From Candidatus Poribacteria bacterium (lineage in GTDB: Bacteria > Poribacteria > WGA-4E > WGA-3G): DNA of 64,000 nt. The translations under genes and the position numbers were made by a program. The stretch lies in assembly GCA_022394755.1 (NCBI GenBank), contig JAGFCA010000029.1:62001-126000 (forward strand). Direction: 5' to 3'. Under the pieces are notes generated by a model. That model was not told the DNA's origin, searched no databases, and saw nothing but the letters and a program-made list of their open reading frames with translations. Below, piece by piece: positions 56,576 to 64,000 of the stretch; the stretch's first letter is position 1, and each line of letters begins with the position of its first letter.

Positions 56576-57532
56576 ATGAGTAATCCTACAAAGGTTGGTT
56601 TAGCAAAGACTGGTAGAAGAAGATCTAATGTCTATCAATCATTAGACAATATTCGAGAAGACATTACACCTAAAGTACAAGAAAAAGTATTATTAAAACC
56701 TAATTTTTTATCTAATACAAACCAACTTGCATCATCACATGTTGATGCAATACGTGGAACATTGGATTTCCTTTTAAGCACACCGAATCCACCTAAAGAG
56801 GCTATTATTGCTGAAGGGGCAAATGAATCTTTTTCTGGAGAGGCATTCCAAGTATTTGGGTATGAAGCATTGCAAGCCGAATATGATATACCGATAAAAT
56901 TAATTGATTTACATACTGAAACAGAATGGGAAGAAACGAAAGTTTTTCTGGCTGGACGTTCAGAAGAAACGGTTCGGATGCCGAAAACTGTGTTGGATTG
57001 TCCGTGTACCATTTCCGTCGCTATTGCCAAAACTCATGATGCTGGGGTTGTTACCCTTGCAATGAAGAATATGATAATGGGGACTATTCATAAAGATGAT
57101 CGAATTAAAATGCACGGGTATCTCACTCATGCTGATAGAGAATTACCTCGTGAAGCACAAACTCTAAACATTAACTTACTTCGACTATCACGATACCTAA
57201 AACCTGATATAGCAGTTGTTGATGGAACATTGGGTTTGCAAGGTAACGGTCCTGGAGGTTCAGATTCTGTGCAACTTGGTATTGCTGTTTCAAGTGGAGA
57301 TGTATTTGCTGCTGATGCAGTGACTTCTAAGGCTATGGGTTTTGAGCCATTAGAAATAGGATTATTCAATTATGCTAACGAATTAGGTTATGGAACTGCA
57401 GATCTAAAAGATATTGATATTCTTGGAACGGATGTCAATTCAATTGCCATTCCATTCAAACCCCATGAGACAACTGAACTTCAGTTTAAATGGCAAGATT
57501 ATGATTCTGAGGAATATCTTACATTAGATTAA
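56576..57532 (+). CDS. DUF362 domain protein
   Basis: 318 residues. KVLLKPNFLS (about 38-47) is the DUF362 start, and VDGTLGLQGNGPGG near 215-228 its second mark. No iron-sulfur Cys cluster is appended, unlike many DUF362 proteins. The function of the family is unclear. GAGGAG precedes the ATG. Position behind murQ suggests read-through, but no functional link is visible. Confidence 0.85.
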   Translation: MSNPTKVGLAKTGRRRSNVYQSLDNIREDITPKVQEKVLLKPNFLSNTNQLASSHVDAIRGTLDFLLSTPNPPKEAIIAEGANESFSGEAFQVFGYEALQAEYDIPIKLIDLHTETEWEETKVFLAGRSEETVRMPKTVLDCPCTISVAIAKTHDAGVVTLAMKNMIMGTIHKDDRIKMHGYLTHADRELPREAQTLNINLLRLSRYLKPDIAVVDGTLGLQGNGPGGSDSVQLGIAVSSGDVFAADAVTSKAMGFEPLEIGLFNYANELGYGTADLKDIDILGTDVNSIAIPFKPHETTELQFKWQDYDSEEYLTLD

Positions 57533-57611
57533 TCTAAACCTTAAACTATTATAACCTTACCTACTCAAGAGATTATAACATTCTTGAAATGACTCAATTA
57601 AAAGGAATATT

Positions 57612-58481
57612 ATGAAACGTATTTTTTCAGTTCTAATTTTATTCTTACTACTAACTACAACACCCGGTTTTAGTTGGTGGGGTGGTGGACATGACATTCT
57701 CACACAAGCTGCAGTAAAAGCATTGCCAAATGAAATGCCTGAATTCTTCAGGTCCGACATTGCAGAGAAGATGATTGCACATAGTGCGTATGATCCGGAT
57801 GTGTCAAAAAACCGTAATATGCCAAATGCTCGTATAGCTGAACATGGAGAACACTACTTTGATCTTGAACTTATAAAGGATAATCCTATTCCTGAAAATC
57901 GAGATGCATTCATAAAGTTGTGTGCTGAGATGAACCTTGAACCAGGTAAGGTTGGATATCTTCCATATTCTCTTGCTGAATGGACTGAAAGATTAGCAAT
58001 TGCTTTCGCTGAATATAGAAAATGGCCTAATAACCCAATGATACAGTATAAATGCTATCTTTATGCTGGTTTCCTTGGTCATTATGCACAAGATATGTGT
58101 CAACCATTACATTTAACTGTTCATTTTAATGGCATAGTTCAAGACGATGGCACAGTCCTTCATAGAGGTATCCATGAAAAAGTAGATTCATCGGTGGAAG
58201 TAATGAAATTAAGTCCAACTGAACTTGCTAAAAATCAAAGTATCAAACATGTAGAAGAACTTTTACCTGCAATTACCAAGCAAATACAAGATGGGTTTGG
58301 TCTTGTCGATAGAGTTTATGAATTAGTGGAAGATTATGAAAAACTAAAGACTCCAAGTCAAGAGCTGATTAACTTTACACAAGATAGATCTAAGGAATCT
58401 GTTAGGTGGACGGCATCTCTATTTTATACTGCATGGAAATTATCTGATACTATTTCTCTTCCAGGATGGTTAGAAAGATAA
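57612..58481 (+). CDS. Exported S1/P1-type nuclease or zinc phospholipase C-like protein
   Basis: 289 residues with a signal peptide (about 1-21). The mature start WWGGGHD fits the fold in which the N-terminal Trp ligates zinc. HSAYDPDV, HGEHYFDLE and GHYAQDMCQPLH are the conserved His/Asp zinc-ligand sets of the trinuclear site. The S1/P1 and PLC groups share these, so either nuclease or phospholipase activity is possible. Confidence 0.83.
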   Translation: MKRIFSVLILFLLLTTTPGFSWWGGGHDILTQAAVKALPNEMPEFFRSDIAEKMIAHSAYDPDVSKNRNMPNARIAEHGEHYFDLELIKDNPIPENRDAFIKLCAEMNLEPGKVGYLPYSLAEWTERLAIAFAEYRKWPNNPMIQYKCYLYAGFLGHYAQDMCQPLHLTVHFNGIVQDDGTVLHRGIHEKVDSSVEVMKLSPTELAKNQSIKHVEELLPAITKQIQDGFGLVDRVYELVEDYEKLKTPSQELINFTQDRSKESVRWTASLFYTAWKLSDTISLPGWLER

Positions 58482-58793
58482 CAAGAACAGTTAATAGTCT
58501 ACCATTTCAGTTTCACAATTAATTCTAAAATCTCAGTATATTAGTTTTATCAATTACATTTGGTTGAGTAAAGTCTTTCTAAGAATAAAAGTCATTCAAA
58601 CTTGATTTTGATAATTGGTAGATATACTTGATTATGTAAGAAGAACACCTTTACACGGTAGGTGCAGTTTCCAACCCCATCTAAATAGAAGAATCTAATT
58701 ATGATACTTAGGTTAAATTCTTACACATAACTTATATGTCCTTGGCATTTATGGATATTTGACAAATCTCTTATATTATGGTATGCTTGAAGT
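58482..58793. other. Intergenic stretch before the sulfur-carrier group
   Basis: No gene; it holds the promoter at 58759-58787 at its end. Confidence 0.6.
58759..58787 (+). promoter_or_regulatory. Sigma-70-type promoter, probably leaderless
   Basis: TTGACA at 58759-58764, a 17-base spacer, and TATGCT at 58782-58787. The expected transcription start (about 58793-58795) coincides with the ATG at 58794, so the mRNA may have no leader; indeed no ribosome-binding site is seen. The bases ATTATGGTAT also occur in the tRNA promoter at 24632. Confidence 0.6.
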
Positions 58794-59057
58794 ATGTCAG
58801 ATAATTTTATCCTACCTGGAATAAACCCAGATGCTGAATATGATTTTGGCGATCTTGGGTGTGGAGATCTTATCATTGCTCTTCTCAAATCGATGAGATC
58901 TTTAGAGCCAGGACAAATCGTACAAGTCCATGCTACTGACCCAGGAGCACCTGTGGATATTGCAGCATGGTGTAATATGATAGGTAATGAACTTCTCGCT
59001 GATTGTTGTGGAGAAGATAATGCCTATTTTCTTATAAAGAAAGGAGCAGCTTCTTAA
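58794..59057 (+). CDS. TusA-like sulfur-carrier protein
   Basis: 87 residues with the TusA fold: GDLGCGDLIIALLKSM holds the cysteine (residue 23), but it is followed by Gly rather than the Pro of classical TusA. GQIVQVHATDPGAPVDIAAWCNM is the family's second half with a second Cys. These carry persulfide between sulfur enzymes. It overlaps the DsrE gene by one base (TAATG), so the two are coupled. Confidence 0.82.
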   Translation: MSDNFILPGINPDAEYDFGDLGCGDLIIALLKSMRSLEPGQIVQVHATDPGAPVDIAAWCNMIGNELLADCCGEDNAYFLIKKGAAS

Positions 59058-59416
59058 TGTCGAAGTTGATGATAAGCATTACGCATGCAAAAGATAACAC
59101 TGATAAAGCTACTGTCGGTTTTGTCGTAGCGAATGCTTCTGTGGCTTCAGGTATTGAAACGGTAATTTTTCTAAGTACTGAAGGCGTACACCTATGTCAG
59201 AATGGGTATTCAGATGATATTCATGAAGACGGTTTCGCACCTTTGAAACAACTAATGGATGACTTTGTTGAAGTTGGGGGTACAATTTGGGTTTGTTCTC
59301 CATGCTTTAAAAAACGAAACCTTAATGAAAATAATCTTGTTGAGGGTGCATTAATTGTTGGTGGGGCAAAAGCAGTAGAATTTCTTACCACGGGTGGATC
59401 TTCTATTTCCTATTGA
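59057..59416 (+). CDS. DsrE-family protein
   Basis: 119 residues with the DsrE/DsrF-like fold (KLMISITHAKDNTDKATVGFVV at about 3-24, TVIFLSTEGV in the middle, and a Cys in WVCSPCFKKR). Proteins of this type accept or transfer sulfur with TusA. The stop TGA is followed in the same frame by about 54 open codons (ending 59580s); the natural family end is near ISY, so the extension is probably unrelated. It is part of the TusA-like/DsrE pair. Confidence 0.83.
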   Translation: MSKLMISITHAKDNTDKATVGFVVANASVASGIETVIFLSTEGVHLCQNGYSDDIHEDGFAPLKQLMDDFVEVGGTIWVCSPCFKKRNLNENNLVEGALIVGGAKAVEFLTTGGSSISY

Positions 59417-59688
59417 AAAAATAAAGAGGAGTTCCTGCTATCAAATGCAGAAACATCCAATTGGGATCAGTTGAATCCTAATTATATGTATCAGGCAACC
59501 CTTCCTACTCGGAATAATTACACATTCTTTAGACAACTTTATGGATATAGAATACATCTAAGGGAGGGTTCCTTTATAACATAGAAATCATTTCAGCATT
59601 TACTCCTACCGAAATAATAATACAACCTTTTAATACACATACCATATAAATAATATTATTCATAAAGAGACATGTCAGGAATAAGTCT

Positions 59689-60429
59689 ATGCGTGAAGAA
59701 GATCTAATTGCTCCAGAATCGATAAATACCCCACATATTTGCGAAGGTGGAAATCTTGATTGTGGATCCGGGTTGCTTCTTCTAATACGCAAATCTATGG
59801 AACAAGTGCCTGATGGAGAAGTACTTGAAATTAGGAGCACAGAGATAAGTGTAAAAGAAGATCTACCGGCATGGTGTAGAATGACTGAGAATCCATACCT
59901 GGGTTGGAGATCTTCCACTGAACACAATAAGTATTTTGTTCAACGAGGAGAAGAGGAACAGGATGCTGAAGTTGCTTATGAACAAGCACGAGATTACCGA
60001 TGGCAAACACGTATTCACTGGGATGGAGGATTACAGGCAAAAGTATTCTGTAGAAATCATTCATGGGCAGTTGGACAATCTGCAAGCTTCGATGTCAGAG
60101 ATGCAGCACCCAGTGCAGTGGAATATGTCCTGGGTGCACTCGGCTCATGTTTAGCAATGTGTTTTCAGATAAGAGCATCACAACAAAAAATCGAAATTGA
60201 TGAATTAGAAATCTCATTAAATGGTCAAATTGATAATATTTTTGTTTTTTTAGGTACAGAACAAAACGGACATAGTGGAATCAACGAAATTAGTGGCACA
60301 ATATATGTTGCGTCTGATGCAGATGATGAAGTATTAGAAAAAGTATGGCAGGAAACACTAACTGCTTCACCCGTTACAAATACACTTACCCACAATACAA
60401 ACATAAATGTTGATTTGCGCGTAATATAA
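59689..60429 (+). CDS. TusA-like/OsmC fusion protein
   Basis: 246 residues. Residues about 15-90 form a TusA-like domain (LDCGSGLLLLIRKSM, and LPAWCRMT), again with C-G instead of C-P. Residues about 110-245 form an OsmC-like domain (DAAPSAVEYVLGALGSCLAM, with LTASPVTNTL). The second redox Cys of OsmC is Ser in ASPVT, so a peroxidase role is doubtful; a persulfide- or thiol-binding role fits better. It lies 270 bases after the DsrE gene. Confidence 0.85.
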   Translation: MREEDLIAPESINTPHICEGGNLDCGSGLLLLIRKSMEQVPDGEVLEIRSTEISVKEDLPAWCRMTENPYLGWRSSTEHNKYFVQRGEEEQDAEVAYEQARDYRWQTRIHWDGGLQAKVFCRNHSWAVGQSASFDVRDAAPSAVEYVLGALGSCLAMCFQIRASQQKIEIDELEISLNGQIDNIFVFLGTEQNGHSGINEISGTIYVASDADDEVLEKVWQETLTASPVTNTLTHNTNINVDLRVI

Positions 60430-60601
60430 AAAGCATAAATCTAAAAGTCAAACATCTATTTGACAAGATTGTTTAATCAGTGAAATCGTATCAAATGATT
60501 GATGCCTTGATAGAGTTAAGGTATTGGTTAAGCTTGTATACTCTACACAATGACAATATTAAGATGTCATTAACAATTACAAGGATTAAATCAGGTATAA
60601 A

Positions 60602-61096
60602 ATGGATAATCCGAATAAAATTAAAGACTCAATAGAAATACTTGTTAATCCCAACATCACTCCTGATGAGTTTTTTGCTTTTTATGAGAAGAACAATTTA
60701 TGTGAAGTAGGGTTTGGTAAAGAGGTTGCATAGCGAATATTGAAACATCAACATCTCATAATTGCAGTTTATATTCAGACAGTACTCATAGGATTGGCAC
60801 GTGCTACTGATGATGGACTTTCTGCTGATATCATGGAAATTTCTATAGGCGGGTAATATCAGGGAAGTAATTCAAAATATAACAATGGATCACTTATTGA
60901 AGCTGACGTAGAGCGAGTTGGTTATAAATTAGGAAAAGTACTTATCAATGAATTAGAGATAATGGGAGCAACATTCATCACAGGTTACATTGTAGAAAAC
61001 TGTGATGAATCCTTTTATAACTCAATTGGTTTTAGTGAAAATGAAGGACATCTTATCTTCTATATAGACAACTGTCCATACTCATCAAAATCGTAA
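60602..61096 (+). pseudogene. Broken GNAT acetyltransferase
   Basis: One unshifted frame of 165 codons from the ATG at 60602 has TAG at 60731 and TAA at 60854. Its pieces are family-like: VNPNITPDEFFAFYEKNN, then IIAVYIQTVLIGLARATDDG, then VGYKLGKVLINELEIMGATF and ENCDESFYNSIGFSENEGH. The acetyl-CoA loop lies around the second stop. Stop 1 may derive from CAG. It ends right at the start of the DUF4177 gene. Confidence 0.8.
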
Positions 61097-61309
61097 ATGG
61101 AACATCAGATGAAAAAGTATGAATATAAGACAATCAGGGTTAGTATGAAGGGATGGGGGTTTAAATCAAGAAGTATACCCGATCTTGAAGAAACATTAAA
61201 CGAAGAAGGAAAAGAGGGATGGCGATTATGTGAGATTGTCCAACCTTCTGGAGCATTTGGTGAATCTACTGCCGTGATTGTAGTTTTTGAAAAGATTATT
61301 GAAGTATAA
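61097..61309 (+). CDS. DUF4177 small protein
   Basis: 70 residues (66 from the inner ATG at 61109). YEYKTIRV and LNEEGKEGWRLCEIVQ are the DUF4177 signature, a small beta-hairpin protein family of unknown role. It begins directly behind the stop of the GNAT pseudogene. Confidence 0.75.
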   Translation: MEHQMKKYEYKTIRVSMKGWGFKSRSIPDLEETLNEEGKEGWRLCEIVQPSGAFGESTAVIVVFEKIIEV

Positions 61310-61462
61310 TACACCCATCTATAGGTGAATAACCATTAAATTGAATCATAATTTTTCAATGATGATAAGACTAATAAACTTCGATAATGTAATTCATAAA
61401 ATGATAAATGAGTACTGAAGATAAATATATCAATCATTTTTATCCCGAAAGGTATACCATAA

Positions 61463-62626
61463 ATGAATAACTTACCACAATTCCCCGTGACTGTAGTGGG
61501 AAGCATGCCACGTTCAAAGGAAATATCACGGGCACTTAGAGATAAAGGAAAAGGTCGAATAAGTAATGAAGACTTTAATGTTATCGCTGACGATGCTGTA
61601 TTAGAAAGTCTTAAATTACAAGATGATAATGGGGTAGATATTGTCAGTGATGGTGAACAACGCCGGGATAATTTCTATTCATTTATTACTGACTGTATTG
61701 ATGGTATTCGACTGATGACTCTCGCTGAAATGTTGGATTATGTTGAGGATAAAGCCGCATTCGAACAATTGCTCAACGCACTTGATGTTCCTGCATTTGC
61801 TCTAAAAAATCCGGTTGTAAATGGGAAATTAGAACGTACTACATCCCTTGTTTTGAATGATTATCTTTTCTTAAAAAGACATACTACAAAACCTATAAAA
61901 GTCACACTTCCCGGACCATATTTACTAACACGTTCTATGTGGGTAAAAAAGTTATCATACGATTTCTATCCTGATAAAGAATCATTAGGAAACGATGTTG
62001 TCAATATATTACGTCAGGAATTACTGGAACTACAGAAGGCGGGTTGTAATTATGTTCAATTTGATGAACCTGTTTTGACTGAGGTAGCGTTTACAGGTCC
62101 ACACGAAACACACACCTTTATGTGTGCTGCACTTTCTGAAAAAAGTAGTCCAGAAGAAGAACTCAATTTTGCAGTCGAACTTATTAATCGTGTAATTGAT
62201 GGCTACGATGACATCAAAACTGCTATGCATGTCTGCAGAGGAAATTGGAGTCAACAAGAAGATGTACTTCTTCGTGGATCTTACGATCTATTAATTCCAT
62301 ATTTTAGTCAGATGAATATAAATCAGTTCGTATTGGAATATGCAACAGAACGGGCAGGAAGTATTGAGGTATTATCTGAACTTCCAGCAAATAAAGAAAT
62401 TGGTCTTGGAGTAGTTGATCCGAGAACAACAGATGTTGAATCTGTTGAGTTTATTGTTGATAAGGTGAAATCTGTATTGAAACATCGAAATCCTGAACAA
62501 ATCTACCTTAATCCAGATTGTGGTTTTGGTACATTTGCTGATAGACCCGTTAATACTACAGAAATTGCAGAACAAAAGTTAAAAACTATCAGAAATGCTG
62601 CAGAAATACTAAGATCCGGCCTATAA
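61463..62626 (+). CDS. MetE-like cobalamin-independent methionine synthase family protein
   Basis: 387 residues equal to the C-terminal barrel of MetE. Zinc ligands H256 and C258 (HVCRG) and C353 (NPDCGFGT) are present, with D201 (QFDEPV) near the substrate. Stand-alone proteins of this type transfer methyl groups to homocysteine or related thiols from diverse donors. The N-terminal half of MetE, needed for the folate-dependent reaction, is absent. Confidence 0.88.
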   Translation: MNNLPQFPVTVVGSMPRSKEISRALRDKGKGRISNEDFNVIADDAVLESLKLQDDNGVDIVSDGEQRRDNFYSFITDCIDGIRLMTLAEMLDYVEDKAAFEQLLNALDVPAFALKNPVVNGKLERTTSLVLNDYLFLKRHTTKPIKVTLPGPYLLTRSMWVKKLSYDFYPDKESLGNDVVNILRQELLELQKAGCNYVQFDEPVLTEVAFTGPHETHTFMCAALSEKSSPEEELNFAVELINRVIDGYDDIKTAMHVCRGNWSQQEDVLLRGSYDLLIPYFSQMNINQFVLEYATERAGSIEVLSELPANKEIGLGVVDPRTTDVESVEFIVDKVKSVLKHRNPEQIYLNPDCGFGTFADRPVNTTEIAEQKLKTIRNAAEILRSGL

Positions 62627-62677
62627 ATTCTACCTCTCATTTTTGAAGGTAATATGATGTTTCTTCATATATCCTTC

Positions 62678-62707
62678 TTGTAATACTAAGAGACTATATG
62701 CTATAAT
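62678..62707 (+). promoter_or_regulatory. Sigma-70-type promoter before the DUF4432 gene
   Basis: TTGTAA (62678-62683), an 18-base spacer, and a perfect TATAAT (62702-62707). The expected start (about 62714) lies 39 bases before the TTG start codon, leaving room for the AAGGAG site. Confidence 0.6.
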
Positions 62708-62752
62708 GCTTTTACGTCCATTCACAATTGTAATTATTAAGGAGAGAATTAA

Positions 62753-63835
62753 TTGATTAATATTTTTGGTGAAGCTTATGATAAAGTGCAACTACTTCGC
62801 CACATCGGTGACATATCACAAGTTGCCGAAGCAAAGTCTTATCAACTTTCAGATGGCAATGAAAAAGGTACAGATGCCATTGGGTTCAGAACAGGTTCAG
62901 GTCTAAATTTCACTGTCCTTCCAAATCGTGGGATGGATATCTCATTTGCAGATTATAATGGAATTCCCTTATGTTGGCGTTCAAGTACAGGTGATGTAGA
63001 AGCATCCTTTTATGAATCTGATGGAGTAGGTTGGTTACGGGGTTTCTATGGAGGATTATTGACAACTTGTGGTATGACCCAAGTAGGTCCTCCAAATACT
63101 GATGATGATGAACAGCTTGGATTGCATGGTAGAGTTTCTCATATTCCTGCGAAAAATGTATGGGTAGATAGTAGATGGGAAGGTGATAGATATATTATAT
63201 GGGCACAAGGTAAAGTGACTGAAACTACAGCAATAGGAGAACACTTGTGCAGGACACGCCGAATTTGGACTGAATTAGGATCAAATAAAATACACATTGA
63301 AGATATTGTTGAGAACTTAGGCTATAAAGAATGTCCACATATGTATCTATTCCATATTAACATCGGGTACCCAATACTTGCAGAGGGTTCTGAATTAATT
63401 TCTCCGACAACACAAGTAACACCAAGAGATGAACCGGCAAAAAACAATCTTAATAACTATAATATTGGTGAACCCCCTACTGTAGATGCACAAGAACAGG
63501 TGTATTTTCATGAAATGGAACCTGATGTAGACAACCATATTCGGGTCGCACTTGTAAATCGTAGATTTAATAAAGAACAAGGAATTGGCATTGCAGTTAG
63601 ATATCATAAAACTCAATTTCCACATTTTATACAATGGAAATTATGTAGTCAAGGATCCTATGTTATGGGATTGGAACCATCAAATTGTAAAGTTGCTGGG
63701 AGAGCAGTAGAAAGAGAACAAGGAACATTACAACATATTGAACCTGGTGGTCGGAGACATTATGAAGTTGAAATAAATGTCCTAACATCCAACACTGAAA
63801 TACAAGAATTAGAACAATTAATAACAAAAAATTAA
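62753..63835 (+). CDS. Aldose 1-epimerase-like DUF4432 protein
   Basis: 360 residues of the galactose-mutarotase-like fold: VLPNRGMDISFADYNGIPLCWRS-type start (about 48-70), LHGRVSHIPAKN near 124-135 and MYLFHINIGYPIL near 197-209. The start codon is TTG at 62753, seven bases behind AAGGAGAG. Family members probably change the anomeric or ring form of sugars; the exact substrate is unknown. Confidence 0.85.
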   Translation: MINIFGEAYDKVQLLRHIGDISQVAEAKSYQLSDGNEKGTDAIGFRTGSGLNFTVLPNRGMDISFADYNGIPLCWRSSTGDVEASFYESDGVGWLRGFYGGLLTTCGMTQVGPPNTDDDEQLGLHGRVSHIPAKNVWVDSRWEGDRYIIWAQGKVTETTAIGEHLCRTRRIWTELGSNKIHIEDIVENLGYKECPHMYLFHINIGYPILAEGSELISPTTQVTPRDEPAKNNLNNYNIGEPPTVDAQEQVYFHEMEPDVDNHIRVALVNRRFNKEQGIGIAVRYHKTQFPHFIQWKLCSQGSYVMGLEPSNCKVAGRAVEREQGTLQHIEPGGRRHYEVEINVLTSNTEIQELEQLITKN

Positions 63836-63890
63836 ATATATCATTCCATAAGAGTGGATCCTTTTCTATCCTCTCTCAAGGAGAAATTAT

Positions 63891-64000
63891 ATGAAAAATA
63901 GATTTTCCTACACTAATTCATTTGCATTAATTATCACATTTCTTATTGCTCTTATAAGTATACAATTCACTGCACAGGCACAGATATCAGGTGAAAGTAC
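63891..64000 (+). CDS. Exported protein (5' end only)
   Basis: The window holds the first 36 codons from an ATG preceded by AAGGAG. They form a signal peptide (FALIITFLIALISIQFTAQAQ, cleavage expected after AQA). The function is outside the window. Confidence 0.75.
   Translation, partial: MKNRFSYTNSFALIITFLIALISIQFTAQAQISGES

Noticed and set aside
59417-59582. In-frame extension after the DsrE stop
   Set aside because: The family normally ends where the TGA is, and the open stretch of about 54 codons has no clear similarity; it was kept only as a note.
34279-61096. Genetic code change (stop-codon reassignment) to explain in-frame stops
   Set aside because: TAG, TAA and TGA all appear in frame, some broken genes also have frameshifts, and the many intact genes use all three as normal ends.

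Overview
The window is AT-rich DNA from an uncultured bacterium. The gene repertoire combines many phytanoyl-CoA dioxygenase-like (PhyH) proteins, a formylglycine-type sulfatase, a planctomycete-type cytochrome c/DUF1549/DUF1553 protein with a DUF1501 partner, CehA/McbA and creatininase-family hydrolases, several Gfo/Idh/MocA-type proteins, exported WD40, cadherin and Ycf48 proteins, and dispersed palindromes ending in a TGTAGAAA tail. This suggests Candidatus Poribacteria or a related PVC/planctomycete-like lineage. That assignment is inference from gene content; no rRNA or other phylogenetic marker is present.

Layout. 1-1491: 3'-truncated minus-strand exported metallophosphoesterase. 1.5-2.2 kb: palindromic repeats. 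2.2-11.7 kb: a minus-strand run, probably one or two operons. In transcription order it holds a polytopic membrane protein, an alpha/alpha-toroid protein, a PhyH protein, a double-PhyH fusion, a creatininase-family amidohydrolase and three more PhyH proteins. Two of the PhyH genes (4049-4852 and 7689-8492) are a recent duplication. 12.0-17.2 kb: deaminase, CehA-like metallohydrolase, PhyH and a RAYT transposase that carries its own REP palindrome inside the reading frame. 17.2-19.7 kb: gene-poor, with one orphan small gene and two repeat loci. 19.7-22.9 kb: a compositionally distinct two-gene unit, a sigma-region-2-like/CSGH protein and a cytoplasmic WD40 propeller.

23.4-33.6 kb: housekeeping and mixed genes: argJ, tRNA-Gly/Cys/Val behind a near-consensus promoter, exported WD40 protein, HAD phosphatase, DUF58, orphan ABC ATPase, FGE-like lipoprotein, Gfo/Idh/MocA oxidoreductase and a CurA-type reductase. 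33.6-37 kb: repeats, a broken methyltransferase, PhyH and a broken LamG gene. 37-45 kb: PhyH, sulfatase, then the PSD1/DUF1501 pair separated by two small membrane genes, one of them broken.

45-57.5 kb: Gfo/Idh/MocA, glutaredoxin-like and gamma-glutamyltransferase, NUDIX, a broken DUF4234 gene, DUF2752, a cadherin/lamin-tail surface protein, an amino-acid-type binding lipoprotein, a Ycf48-like lipoprotein, a BadF-type sugar kinase with MurQ (MurNAc salvage), and DUF362. 57.6-64 kb: S1/P1-like nuclease, a sulfur-carrier group (TusA-like, DsrE, TusA-OsmC fusion), a broken GNAT gene, DUF4177, MetE-like, DUF4432 and the start of one more exported protein.

The most distinctive points are: (i) the PhyH/creatininase/toroid cluster, including a fused PhyH protein with one degenerate half and one half with an HxG metal motif; (ii) the RAYT gene with an in-frame copy of its own REP; (iii) paired palindromic repeats spaced 50-52 bp at three loci; (iv) five disrupted genes between 34 and 61 kb, mostly carrying in-frame stops of all three kinds, which points to gene decay rather than codon reassignment.
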